Positions 1 through 7,422 are shown, counted from the first letter of the stretch. The stretch: 22,796 nt of DNA from CALMFQ01 sp964495595 (GCA_964495595.1 CAZBWH010000052.1:1-22796); one strand, 5' to 3'. Notes: a model not told the origin generated them from the letters alone. Numbers and translations are program-made.

Positions 1-18
1 GTTAAAAAGCATAACGTG

Positions 19-46
19 AAATATACACCCATCCAGGTGTATATTT
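19..46. promoter_or_regulatory. Perfect inverted repeat upstream of intI, candidate operator
   Basis: Arms AAATATACACC (19-29) and GGTGTATATTT (36-46) are perfect complements around a 6-nt spacer. A TATAAC at 61-66 is the best -10 for intI, and the right arm lies where its -35 would be, so a protein bound here could block integrase transcription. The repeat does not match the CTGT-N8-ACAG LexA box known from many integron integrase promoters. The T-rich stretch after the right arm also allows a weak rightward terminator. Seen: the symmetry. Inferred: the role. Confidence 0.55.
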
Positions 47-116
47 ATTTTCAAAATGCGTATAACTAAGCATGTCAATACTTTTTCCATTGATTTTCAA
101 TCAGATGGAGGCAGAT

Positions 117-1106
117 ATGCCGGGAAGTACACAACCAAACGGGAATGCTGCGCCGCGCTTGCTGGATGTGCTGCGCGACAGGCTCCGCTTAAAGCATTAC
201 AGCCTAAGAACCGAGCAGCAGTATGTCAATTGGGTGCGGCGTTTTTTGCGTTTTCACCAGCTCCGTCATCCACGCGAGATGGGGGCGGTGGAGGTGACGG
301 CGTTTCTCACCGATCTGGCGGTGGCGGGGCAGGTTTCGGCGTCAACGCAGAATCAGGCGCTGTCGGCGTTGCTGTTTTTGTATCGCGAGGTGCTGGAGCT
401 GGATTTGCCGTGGCTGGATGAGGTGGTGCGGGCGAAACAGCCGAGCCGTTTGCCGGTGGTGCTCACCCGGCGTGAGGTGGCGGCGGTGCTGGCTCATGCA
501 GATGGCCTGTATGCACTGCAGTTGCGGCTGCTGTATGGCACCGGCATGCGGCTGATGGAGTGTATGCGCTTGCGGGTGAAGGATGTCGATTTTGAGCGGC
601 TGGAGGTGCTGGTGCGCGATGGCAAGGGCGCCAAGGATCGGGTGACGATGTTGCCGCAGAGTTTGCGCGAGCCGTTGCAGGCACATCTGCTGCGTCGGCG
701 TGCGGTGTATGAGGCCGATCTGGCTGCCGGGATGGCTGAGGTGTATCTGCCGGATGCGTTGGGGCGCAAATATCCGAATGCGGCAAAGGAGTGGGGCTGG
801 CAATACGTGTTTGCCACGTCAGGTTATGTGCGCGATCCGCGCAGTGGCGCGGTACGTCGCCATCATCAGGATGAAAAGTTGCTGCAGCGGGCAATGAAAC
901 GGGCGGTGGCCGCAGCAGGGATCGCCAAGCCGGCCACGCCGCATACGCTGCGCCACAGTTTCGCTACGCATCTGCTTGAAGCCGGTTACGACATCCGCAC
1001 GGTGCAGGAATTGCTGGGGCACGCCGATGTGGCGACCACCATGATTTATACCCATGTGTTGAACAAGGGTGGTCGGGGTGTGGCCAGTCCGCTGGATGCG
1101 CTCTGA
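117..1106 (+). CDS. intI: Integron integrase IntI (tyrosine recombinase)
   Basis: Site-specific recombinase that captures and excises gene cassettes between attI and attC sites. The 329-residue product has the tyrosine recombinase set: Arg145 (GTGMR), His276-x-x-Arg279 (HTLRH), His302 (LLGH) and nucleophile Tyr311 (MIYTHV). Residues about 213-236, with LGRKYPNAAKEW, form the extra segment that separates IntI from XerC/D and phage integrases. The N-terminal SAM-like core-binding domain spans about 14-107. The start at 117 is preferred over in-frame ATGs at 72 and 105 because GGAGG lies 5 nt upstream. Length is normal for the family and the gene is uninterrupted. It reads away from the left edge, so attI and the cassettes are expected left of position 1; no attC-like site follows its 3' end. 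Confidence 0.93.
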   Translation: MPGSTQPNGNAAPRLLDVLRDRLRLKHYSLRTEQQYVNWVRRFLRFHQLRHPREMGAVEVTAFLTDLAVAGQVSASTQNQALSALLFLYREVLELDLPWLDEVVRAKQPSRLPVVLTRREVAAVLAHADGLYALQLRLLYGTGMRLMECMRLRVKDVDFERLEVLVRDGKGAKDRVTMLPQSLREPLQAHLLRRRAVYEADLAAGMAEVYLPDALGRKYPNAAKEWGWQYVFATSGYVRDPRSGAVRRHHQDEKLLQRAMKRAVAAAGIAKPATPHTLRHSFATHLLEAGYDIRTVQELLGHADVATTMIYTHVLNKGGRGVASPLDAL

Positions 1107-1111
1107 GCATG

Positions 1112-1148
1112 AAAAATGGCGCCCGCAATGTGTGGCGCCATTTTTTTT
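1112..1148. terminator. Bidirectional rho-independent terminator between intI and amt
   Basis: A 12-bp stem, AAAAATGGCGCC (1112-1123) with GGCGCCATTTTT (1134-1145), encloses a 10-nt loop. It is flanked by a T run on the plus strand (1141-1148) and by five A's that give a T run on the minus strand. It sits between the convergent stops of intI and the ammonium transporter and should serve both. Confidence 0.88.
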
Positions 1149-1162
1149 GCGGCTGAACCGGC

Positions 1163-2365
1163 TTACCAGCCCGGCTCGCGCTCAGGGGTGGCGGTGATCT
1201 TGTGGATCGACAGGTCGGCGCCTTCGTATTCTTCTTCCGGGTCGAGGCGGATGCCGACGGTGGCCTTGAGGATGCCGTAGACGATAAAGCCGCCGGCCAG
1301 TGCGATGACGATGCCGAGGCCGGTGCCGATCAGTTGCGACATCAGGCTGACGCCGCCGAGGCCGCCAAGCGATTTTGCGCCGAAGATGCCGGCCGCAATG
1401 CCGCCCCAGGCGCCGCACAGGCCGTGCAGCGGCCAGACGCCGAGCACGTCGTCGATTTTCCATTTGTTCTGGGTGATGGTGAACATCCAGACAAACAGCG
1501 CGCCGGCGAGGCCGCCGACGGCCAATGCCCCGATCGGGTGCATCAGGTCGGAGCCGGCGCAAACGGCCACCAGGCCGGCCAGCGGGCCGTTATGGATGAA
1601 GCCGGGGTCGTTTTTGCCGACCCAGGTGGCGACCAGGGTGCCGCCGACCATGGCCATCAGCGAGTTGATCGCCACCAGGCCGGAGATGCTGTCGAGTTTC
1701 TGTGCGCTCATTACGTTGAAGCCGAACCAGCCGACGATCAGAATCCAGGCGCCCAGTGCGAGGAAGGGGATCGATGACGGCGGGTGGGCTGCCATCATGC
1801 CGTCTTTGGTGTAGCGGCCGCGGCGGGCTCCGAGCAGCAGCACCGCTGCGAGGGCGATCCAGCCGCCGACGGCATGCACCACCACTGAGCCGGCGAAGTC
1901 GTGGAAATCGGCGCCGAAGGTGGCTTTGAGCCAGTCCTGTACGCCGTAGTGGCGGTTCCAGATCATGCCTTCAAAGAAGGGGTAGACGAAACCGACCAGC
2001 AGGAAGGTGGCCACCGATTGCGGATGGAACCTGGCGCGTTCGGCAATGCCGCCGGATACGATGGCCGGGATCGCGGCGGCAAAGGTCAGCAGGAAGAAGA
2101 ATTTGACCAGGTCGTAGCCGCTTTTCTGCGCCAGTTGTTCGGCGCCGGCAAAAAAATTCACGCCATAGGCAATGCTGTAGCCGATGAAGAAATACGCCAC
2201 GCCGGAGACGGCAAAATCGGTGAGAATTTTGACCAGGGCGTTGACCTGGTTTTTCTTGCGCACGGTGCCGAGTTCGAGAAAGGCGAAACCGGCGTGCATC
2301 GCCAGGATCAGGATTGCACCAATAAGGATGAACAGCACATCAGCGCTGGTTTGCAGCTTTTCCAT
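1163..2365 (-). CDS. amt: Ammonium transporter AmtB family
   Basis: Inner-membrane channel for NH3/NH4+ uptake under nitrogen limitation. The 400-residue protein is almost wholly hydrophobic (11 membrane segments in this family). It carries the conserved pore histidines His164 (VVVHAVGGW) and His314 (PLHGLCGAWGG), matching E. coli AmtB His168 and His318, and Asp156 near the recruitment site. GWFGFN at about 212-217 holds a gate phenylalanine. The N-terminus starts in the first helix with no cleavable signal, unlike E. coli AmtB. The cytoplasmic tail after about residue 372, where PII proteins bind in this family, is about 30 residues long. No glnK is adjacent; the PII gene in this window is glnB, 7 kb away. 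A sigma-54 promoter and an NtrC-like site lie upstream. Confidence 0.95.
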   Translation of the reverse strand: MEKLQTSADVLFILIGAILILAMHAGFAFLELGTVRKKNQVNALVKILTDFAVSGVAYFFIGYSIAYGVNFFAGAEQLAQKSGYDLVKFFFLLTFAAAIPAIVSGGIAERARFHPQSVATFLLVGFVYPFFEGMIWNRHYGVQDWLKATFGADFHDFAGSVVVHAVGGWIALAAVLLLGARRGRYTKDGMMAAHPPSSIPFLALGAWILIVGWFGFNVMSAQKLDSISGLVAINSLMAMVGGTLVATWVGKNDPGFIHNGPLAGLVAVCAGSDLMHPIGALAVGGLAGALFVWMFTITQNKWKIDDVLGVWPLHGLCGAWGGIAAGIFGAKSLGGLGGVSLMSQLIGTGLGIVIALAGGFIVYGILKATVGIRLDPEEEYEGADLSIHKITATPEREPGW

Positions 2366-2400
2366 GAAAATCCCCGTATGAATCTGGATGTTGTCTGCAA

Positions 2401-2416
2401 AGCAATTAGTGCGCCA
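2401..2416 (-). promoter_or_regulatory. Sigma-54 promoter of amt
   Basis: On the minus strand the sequence is TGGCGCA-CTAA-TTGCT, against the RpoN consensus TGGCACG-N4-TTGCW. The -24 GG and -12 GC have the exact 10-nt separation. The site ends 36 nt before the amt ATG, leaving a leader of about 25 nt. Sigma-54 control fits nitrogen-limitation expression of amt genes. Confidence 0.72.
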
Positions 2417-2512
2417 GCGCTTTTAATGCACTGAATTGGATAGGGATGTTGTTTTTTAGTGCGTCTTTGGCACCGAAAAGGCCCGCTATGTGTGCTTGAT
2501 ATTGGTGCGTGC

Positions 2513-2527
2513 GCACGGTCGTGGTGC
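2513..2527. promoter_or_regulatory. Candidate NtrC binding site
   Basis: GCAC-N7-GTGC with TG directly before the second half fits the core of the NtrC enhancer consensus (GCAC-N7-GTGC). It is centred about 130 bp upstream of the predicted amt transcription start, a normal enhancer distance. One flanking base departs from consensus, and GTGC/GCAC words recur nearby, so a chance match is possible. Confidence 0.4.
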
Positions 2528-2537
2528 GGTGATTGGG

Positions 2538-2573
2538 CAAAACAAAACCGCCGCCCGTTGCCGGTGCGGCGGT
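2538..2573 (-). terminator. Terminator of ppa
   Basis: Stem ACCGCCGC (2547-2554) with GCGGCGGT (2566-2573) and an 11-nt loop. On the minus strand it is followed by TTTTGTTTTG. It lies about 30 nt past the ppa stop, and only this strand has a T tract. Confidence 0.8.
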
Positions 2574-2601
2574 CTGGTGGATATCGGATCCGCCACGTGG
2601 C

Positions 2602-3138
2602 TTACTTGCCTTCGGCTTCGTAACGCTTCACGCCGTCGATGATTTCCTGTTTTGCGGCTTCCTTGTCGGCCCAGCCCTGGATCTTGACCCACTTGCCTTT
2701 TTCCAGATCCTTGTAATGCTCGAAGAAATGTTCGATCTGGTTCAGCAGCAGTTCCGGCAGGTCGGCAGTGGTCTGGATGGCTTTATACATCGGGCAGAGT
2801 TTTTCCACCGGTACGGCGATCAGCTTGGCATCAATGCCCGATTCGTCTTCCATGCGCAGCATGCCGAGCATGCGGCAACGTACCACGACACCCATTTGCA
2901 GCGGGAACGGGGTGACTACCAGTACGTCTACCGGGTCACCGTCTTCCGACAGGGTGTTGGGCACATACCCGTAATTGCATGGGTAGAACATGGCGGTACC
3001 CATGAAGCGGTCGACGAACATGGCGCCGGTTTCCTTGTCCAGTTCGTACTTGATCGGCGAACTGTTGGCAGGGATTTCGATGATGACGTTTACGTCGTTC
3101 GGTACGTCTTTGCCGGCAGGCACGCGATCAAGGATCAT
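2602..3138 (-). CDS. ppa: Inorganic pyrophosphatase, family I
   Basis: Soluble Mg-dependent enzyme that hydrolyses pyrophosphate to phosphate and pulls biosynthetic reactions forward. The 178-residue product is collinear with bacterial hexameric PPases: VPAGKDVP at 6-13, IEIPAN and KYE near 20-32, YPCNYGYVP at 52-60, and the metal-binding DGDPVD at 66-71. The C-terminal HFFEHYKDLEKGKWV is also typical. A GGAG sequence 6 nt before the ATG supports the start. The gene is single, with its own terminator and a TATAAT -10 element. Confidence 0.97.
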   Translation of the reverse strand: MILDRVPAGKDVPNDVNVIIEIPANSSPIKYELDKETGAMFVDRFMGTAMFYPCNYGYVPNTLSEDGDPVDVLVVTPFPLQMGVVVRCRMLGMLRMEDESGIDAKLIAVPVEKLCPMYKAIQTTADLPELLLNQIEHFFEHYKDLEKGKWVKIQGWADKEAAKQEIIDGVKRYEAEGK

Positions 3139-3157
3139 GGGTTGCTCCGTGTGAAAT

Positions 3158-3165
3158 GGGGGGGG
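3158..3165. repeat. Eight-base G/C homopolymer in the ppa leader
   Basis: Eight G's on the plus strand (eight C's in the ppa transcript) lie 20 nt before the ppa start codon, between the -10 element and the ribosome binding site. The tract is seen directly; any effect on expression is unknown. Confidence 0.5.
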
Positions 3166-3181
3166 TTAATCAAAGCGCGGG

Positions 3182-3187
3182 ATTATA
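3182..3187 (-). promoter_or_regulatory. Candidate -10 element of ppa
   Basis: A perfect TATAAT on the minus strand, 43 nt before the ppa ATG. No convincing -35 box is visible 16-18 nt upstream. Confidence 0.45.
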
Positions 3188-3241
3188 CCGTGATCTGTTT
3201 CGCTGCTGTTGTCCGGTTTTCCTGTCGCACGGCAGGCAGAG

Positions 3242-3247
3242 TAAAAT
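3242..3247 (+). promoter_or_regulatory. Candidate -10 element of the glcF-like/coq7 pair
   Basis: TAAAAT lies 27 nt before the ATG at 3275, with no clear -35. Similar TAAAAT words occur at matching places before ribH and ribD, which lends mild support. Confidence 0.3.
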
Positions 3248-3274
3248 GGCGCGATTGCCTATCTGTAATGCCCC

Positions 3275-4471
3275 ATGCCCGAGATCAAGAATCCTCAGTT
3301 GTTCCAGTTGGCCGATACCTGTGTGGCTTGCGGTTTGTGTGTGCCGCAGTGCCCGAGTTACCAGGTGTTGCAGAACGAGGCCGATTCGCCGCGGGGCCGC
3401 ATCGCCTTGATGCGCGGCGTGCTGGAAGGGCAGATTCCCCCGACGGCGCGCTTTGCCGAGCATCTGGACTTGTGCCTCACCTGCCGCAGTTGTGAAAAGG
3501 CTTGTCCGAATCAGGTGCCTTACGGCCGGCTGGTTGATGGCATGCGCGCTGAATTGCTCAAGCTGAACCCGCAACGCTTGCCGGGCTGGAAGCGGGCAGG
3601 CTTGCGCTGGCTGTCGCGCAGGCCCGATGCCTGGCGCAGTGTGCTGACGCCGCTGCGCTGGCCGGGCGGGGTGGCTCTGGCTGCGCGTCTGCTGCGCCAG
3701 CCTCGGGCCGGCCTGCAGGAGATGGCTGACCGCAGCCGGGCAGGGCGCTGGCAGGTGTTTTACCCGGCTCACGGTGCACAAGCGGGTGAGGTGCTGCTGT
3801 TTCTGGGGTGCGTGGCGCGCACGCTGGATGCGGCGGCAATCGACGCCGCGATCCGGTTGCTGACCCGGCTGGGATTTGCGGTGCAGGTGCCGGCCGGGCA
3901 GCAGTGTTGCGGTGCCTTGTTGCGCCATGCCGGCGATGCGGCCGCGGCCGATGCGCTGCTGCAGCGCAACGCGCAGGTGTTTGCCGGCAAGGCGCCCATT
4001 CTGGTGCTGGCATCTGGCTGCGGTGCCGATCTGCGTGATGCCGGGTTTGGCGGGCGGGTGGTCGACGTTGGCGAGTTTCTTGATCGCCACGCCGACTGGT
4101 CGCGCGTCGACATTCGGCCCTTGGCGCAACGGGTGGCTGTGCACGATCCGTGCTCGCTGCGCAATGTGTTGCGCAGCGAGCAGGCGTACTACCGTCTGCT
4201 GCGGCGGATTCCGCAAGCCGATATCGTGCCGCTGGCCGGCAATCAGCAGTGCTGCGGCGCGGCCGGGGTGTACCATTTGCAGCAGCCTCAGGTGGCCGGC
4301 CAGCTGCGTGATGCCAAACTGGCTACGGTGGCAGCGCTCCGGCCAGACCGGCTGGTGAGCGCCAACTTCGGTTGCGGCATGTGGCTGAACGCCGCACTGC
4401 CCGATACCCTGCGTTTCGAGCACCCGCTGGTGCTGCTGGCGCAACAACTTGACAAGGGAACGTCATGCTGA
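3275..4471 (+). CDS. glcF: GlcF-like Fe-S protein (glycolate oxidase iron-sulfur subunit family)
   Basis: Electron-transfer protein of the GlcF/heterodisulfide-reductase family, which in glycolate or lactate oxidases passes electrons from a flavin subunit to the quinone pool. The 398 residues carry two 4Fe-4S motifs, Cys16/19/22/26 (CVACGLCVPQCP) and Cys67/70/73/77 (CLTCRSCEKACP). Two cysteine-rich CCG domains follow, with CCG at 211-213 and 326-328. Length matches GlcF. No glcD or glcE partner lies beside it, so the substrate is not settled and the symbol is provisional. An in-frame TAA 9 nt upstream fixes ATG 3275 as the first ATG, although no good ribosome binding site is visible. The stop overlaps the coq7 start by 7 nt, which suggests translational coupling. 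Confidence 0.85.
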   Translation: MPEIKNPQLFQLADTCVACGLCVPQCPSYQVLQNEADSPRGRIALMRGVLEGQIPPTARFAEHLDLCLTCRSCEKACPNQVPYGRLVDGMRAELLKLNPQRLPGWKRAGLRWLSRRPDAWRSVLTPLRWPGGVALAARLLRQPRAGLQEMADRSRAGRWQVFYPAHGAQAGEVLLFLGCVARTLDAAAIDAAIRLLTRLGFAVQVPAGQQCCGALLRHAGDAAAADALLQRNAQVFAGKAPILVLASGCGADLRDAGFGGRVVDVGEFLDRHADWSRVDIRPLAQRVAVHDPCSLRNVLRSEQAYYRLLRRIPQADIVPLAGNQQCCGAAGVYHLQQPQVAGQLRDAKLATVAALRPDRLVSANFGCGMWLNAALPDTLRFEHPLVLLAQQLDKGTSC

Positions 4472-5091
4472 AGCTCGACCAATTGATCATCCAGTTCGAC
4501 AAGGGATTGCGCACCTTGCTGGCGCCGGCGCAGACGGTGCGGGTTTACCCGGACGAAAGCCTGCCGGATCAGGACATGAGCGAGGCGGACAAGCGCCACG
4601 CTGCGGCGCTGATGCGCATCAATCATGTCGGTGAAATCTGTGCCCAGGCGCTGTACCAGGGGCAGGCCTTGACCGCGCGTAACCCGGCCACCCGCGATGC
4701 CTTGCTGCAGGCGGCGTGGGAAGAGACCGAACATCTGGCCTGGACCGAGCGCCGGATTCAGGAGCTGGGCGGGCGCAAGAGCCTGCTCAATCCGCTGTGG
4801 TATTCCGGCTCATTGGCAATGGGGGTGGCTGCCGGGTTGGCAGGAGATCAATGGAATCTGGGCTTTCTCGAAGAAACCGAAAAACAGGTGTGCCAGCATC
4901 TGGACGATCATCTGGGTAAACTGCCGCCGCAGGATGACAAAAGCCGCGCCATTCTGGCGCAGATGCGTGTTGACGAAGCCCGGCACGCCGAAACGGCCCA
5001 TCAACACGGCGCAGCCAGCCTGCCGTTGCCACTGCGGCTGGCTATGAAGCTGACTTCTGGGGTGATGACCCGGACGGCTTATTGGGTTTAG
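4465..5091 (+). CDS. coq7: Coq7-type 3-demethoxyubiquinol hydroxylase
   Basis: Di-iron monooxygenase of ubiquinone biosynthesis; it hydroxylates the 3-demethoxyubiquinone ring before the final O-methylation. The 208-residue protein has the repeated E...ExxH pattern of this carboxylate-bridged family: Glu57 (HVGEI), Glu87 and His90 (EETEH), Glu139 (ETEKQ), Glu171 and His174 (DEARH). Many bacteria use the flavoprotein UbiF at this step; the di-iron type is common in betaproteobacteria. AAGGGAA upstream of ATG 4465 is a fair ribosome binding site. The ATG lies inside the end of the preceding Fe-S protein gene, so the two are co-transcribed. Pairing with a quinone-reducing Fe-S protein is suggestive but may be incidental. 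Confidence 0.94.
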   Translation: MLKLDQLIIQFDKGLRTLLAPAQTVRVYPDESLPDQDMSEADKRHAAALMRINHVGEICAQALYQGQALTARNPATRDALLQAAWEETEHLAWTERRIQELGGRKSLLNPLWYSGSLAMGVAAGLAGDQWNLGFLEETEKQVCQHLDDHLGKLPPQDDKSRAILAQMRVDEARHAETAHQHGAASLPLPLRLAMKLTSGVMTRTAYWV

Positions 5092-5096
5092 CCGTC
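5073..5096. other. Inverted repeat across the coq7 stop codon
   Basis: GACGGCT (5073-5079) and AGCCGTC (5090-5096) pair around a 10-nt loop at the end of coq7. Only 13 bp separate this gene from the convergent lectin gene. There is no T tract, so it is at best a weak terminator or RNA 3'-end structure. Confidence 0.35.
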
Positions 5097-5104
5097 AGCC
5101 CGCT

Positions 5105-7168
5105 TCAGCGCAATACGAAGCCGAGTATCCGGTCGGTCTGCTCACCCTCGCATTGCTTGTCATTGGAAAGATAATACGCCTTGCTTTCCCGCTCGATGCA
5201 ACGGTACAGGGGCAGTGAGCCGGGGATCGGTGCGTTGTAGATCCAGCTGGTGACGCCGTTGGAGCGCTGTCCTTCGCAGTCCGATTGCAGGCTGAGGAAG
5301 GTGTTGTCACCACTGCGGCATTCGTAAACCGGGCGTGCGCCCTCGCTTCGTGGTACCGCGAGACCCCACGATGCCTGCAATACATACCCCGGAGGCAAGG
5401 CGGCCGATGAGCTCCACCAGGCATCGCCCTGTTTGCCCATGGTCAGGCGTGCGCCGACAAATCCGCTGTCTGTTACCGGTTGAAACCGCTTGCCGCTGGA
5501 TTTGCCCTGCGGATCGACTTCCTCGATTTTCCAGCGCTGCTGGTCACGGCCGTTGCATGGCCATTGCTGCATCGGTGCGCCGGGCTTGCGATTGCCATTG
5601 TCGGCATCCAGGCAAAGGTGGCTGAGGGCGTTTGCGATTTCCCAGTGGCCGGTCGCGGTTGGGCGCAGGTTCCACTTTTGGCTGATTCCGTTGTGGCAGG
5701 GCTTTTGTTGAACTTGGGCCTGGGCGTTCTTGCTGCTGTTTTCCGGCTCAAGGCACATGCCCGACCAGCGATTGATCAGCGAAAAGTTGCCGTTTGCGTC
5801 GCGCTGCAACTGCCAGCGCTGGTTGATTGCTGTCACTGGACGGTAAGGCGCTTGCAGCGCCGGTGCGCCGTCATCCTTGCTGGCGTCGGCAATATCGAGC
5901 AACTGGGCGCTGGACATGACGCTTAAACGGTAGGCTGGTTCATCGACACTGGCCGGCTGGGTAGCAGGCTGGAGCAGATCCAGGGGTACGCTGTTCAGGG
6001 CGATGGCCCGAGCCAGACGGTTGCTGCGCAGGCCGCCGGCGTCTTCGAAAAAGGCGAGCTTGGCCGCAATCACGGATAAGCCCGCGGCCTTGACTTGATC
6101 TACCGGCACCACGCGTGGCTGCGGGATCTGGGCCTGCAGCCAGGTAATGCTGTCATGATGTGCGGCGGTCAGGCCGGTTGCCGGCAGAAGCAGTAGGCTC
6201 TGGTCGATGATGTCACCGACTCCCAGTTTGGGAAACTGCAGCGAGGGCAGCACTGTCAGCGTGCCGCTGGCTTCGAACAGGTTGACCCGGCTATCGCCAA
6301 ACGTTTCGGTGCAGCCCTGCGGGCCGAACCGGCAAGGCTTCTGGGGGCTGATGCCCAGCGTAACCGAGGTTCGTTCCTGGGGCGCCCGGTGGTCGAATGC
6401 CACTAGCAGCGGATTGGCCTTGTCGATCGGCCAATCGGCAAACGCAGGAAAGCCGGGGCCAAAGCGGTAGCTGCGATCCGGGATGTGTTGCGCGCCCAGG
6501 CCCAGCCCCACGGCGGTAAACGGGCTCTTCAGCAAAGGCAGGCTGGTCTGGAACCGGATGGTGTCCAGCGAAATCTGTTTGCCATCGGCTTTTGCGCCGC
6601 TGATGCGCACGACCTGCCGGATCGACAGTGCGCCAGGGCCGACAATGCGGTAGCGGGTGAGGGCGGGAAAAACCCCTTGCCAGATGACGCGCTGTTCTCG
6701 CCGGAACTGCTCCTGAGGCGTGGCGAATACGTCGATCTGGCAGCCGGATTCGAGCACCATTGCGGCTACGGTGGGCGCAAGAGCGTTGTCCCAGGCGATG
6801 CCCTGGCCAACCTGATATGTCCAGCCGCTTGCCGGTACGCCGGGCAACTTGCGGCTCAGCGATTCCGCCTGCAATGTCCATTGCATCTGCTGGTCTGCCA
6901 ACCTGCCGAGCGGGCTGGTGGCGAACAGAGGCGTGATTTTCTTGCCGCTGACCTGCCGGACATCGGCCAGCGAGCCGCCGGCGCCAATCCTGTATTCGTA
7001 TTGTGGCTGCCCCTGGTGATAGGTTTTCAGCCAGATGTCGTCGCGTTCGGTCACTACCCGGCATTCCCAGCCAGGTGCCAGCGCCTGTTCATCCAACCCT
7101 GCGGCATACCCGGTCGGGCCGATGGTCGAAACAAGCAGCAAAATCACGGCGCGCGCTGCATGGTGCAT
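5105..7168 (-). CDS. Secreted ricin-type beta-trefoil lectin protein, function unknown
   Basis: I do not recognise the whole protein. From the start used here it has 687 residues. An N-terminal signal peptide (hydrophobic AVILLLVSTIG, then GYAAG) predicts Sec export. Residues about 25-400 match no family I can name. A ricin B-type carbohydrate-binding domain follows, with three QxW motifs at about Q450/W452, Q497/W499 and Q544/W546 and paired cysteines between them. The C-terminus holds two repeats of about 40 residues, PVYEC...FLS...CEG near 613-633 and PLYRC...YLS...CEG near 653-675, resembling the small repeat domain often found in secreted bacterial hydrolases (DUF5648-like, from memory). 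The reading frame extends upstream, but only ATG 7168 puts a signal peptide at the start; GGAG lies 10 nt away. Single gene, convergent with coq7. Confidence 0.82.
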   Translation of the reverse strand: MHHAARAVILLLVSTIGPTGYAAGLDEQALAPGWECRVVTERDDIWLKTYHQGQPQYEYRIGAGGSLADVRQVSGKKITPLFATSPLGRLADQQMQWTLQAESLSRKLPGVPASGWTYQVGQGIAWDNALAPTVAAMVLESGCQIDVFATPQEQFRREQRVIWQGVFPALTRYRIVGPGALSIRQVVRISGAKADGKQISLDTIRFQTSLPLLKSPFTAVGLGLGAQHIPDRSYRFGPGFPAFADWPIDKANPLLVAFDHRAPQERTSVTLGISPQKPCRFGPQGCTETFGDSRVNLFEASGTLTVLPSLQFPKLGVGDIIDQSLLLLPATGLTAAHHDSITWLQAQIPQPRVVPVDQVKAAGLSVIAAKLAFFEDAGGLRSNRLARAIALNSVPLDLLQPATQPASVDEPAYRLSVMSSAQLLDIADASKDDGAPALQAPYRPVTAINQRWQLQRDANGNFSLINRWSGMCLEPENSSKNAQAQVQQKPCHNGISQKWNLRPTATGHWEIANALSHLCLDADNGNRKPGAPMQQWPCNGRDQQRWKIEEVDPQGKSSGKRFQPVTDSGFVGARLTMGKQGDAWWSSSAALPPGYVLQASWGLAVPRSEGARPVYECRSGDNTFLSLQSDCEGQRSNGVTSWIYNAPIPGSLPLYRCIERESKAYYLSNDKQCEGEQTDRILGFVLR

Positions 7169-7277
7169 TGGGGGTGTTCTCCAGGTCGGTGGTTGCTGGT
7201 CTGTCTCAGCCCAGCATGAATGCGGTTTGATGGGTTTGCCGGCAAAAGGTTGCATCGCAGGCGGGCGGTTGCGACGC

Positions 7278-7307
7278 ATTTTAGGGTATGGCCGCCGGCT
7301 TGGCCAA
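7278..7307 (-). promoter_or_regulatory. Candidate sigma-70 promoter of the lectin gene
   Basis: On the minus strand TTGGCC (7302-7307) and TAAAAT (7278-7283) are separated by 18 nt, giving a leader of about 100 nt before ATG 7168. This also argues against translation starting at ATG 7321, which lies upstream of the promoter. Confidence 0.4.
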
Positions 7308-7422
7308 AGTTGTATCACCAACGATTGATCTGCCTGGGCGAATGCCTTGTCTGGAGCGGCTTTCCGCCCGATTGCCGGTTATACTTGCCGCTGTGGATTC
7401 AATCATGAAGGGGCGTACGAAC

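Noticed and set aside
19..60. LexA box before intI
   Set aside because: TGTATAT in the right arm resembles half of an E. coli box, but the CTGT/ACAG ends at the correct spacing are missing.
1107..1162. attC site after intI
   Set aside because: The inverted repeat here has symmetric A and T tracts and no RYYYAAC/GTTRRRY ends; it is a terminator.
3170..4447. 425-residue open frame opposite the GlcF-like gene
   Set aside because: It is antisense to a clear Fe-S protein, and its composition (Gln, Arg, His rich) is that of a GC-rich shadow frame.
7169..7321. Longer lectin protein starting at 7321
   Set aside because: It would put 51 unconserved residues before a clear signal peptide and would start upstream of the likely promoter.
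7288..7422. Longer RmuC starting at 7288
   Set aside because: The extra 45 residues would precede the membrane anchor and have no ribosome binding site; ATG 7423 has AAGGGG upstream.
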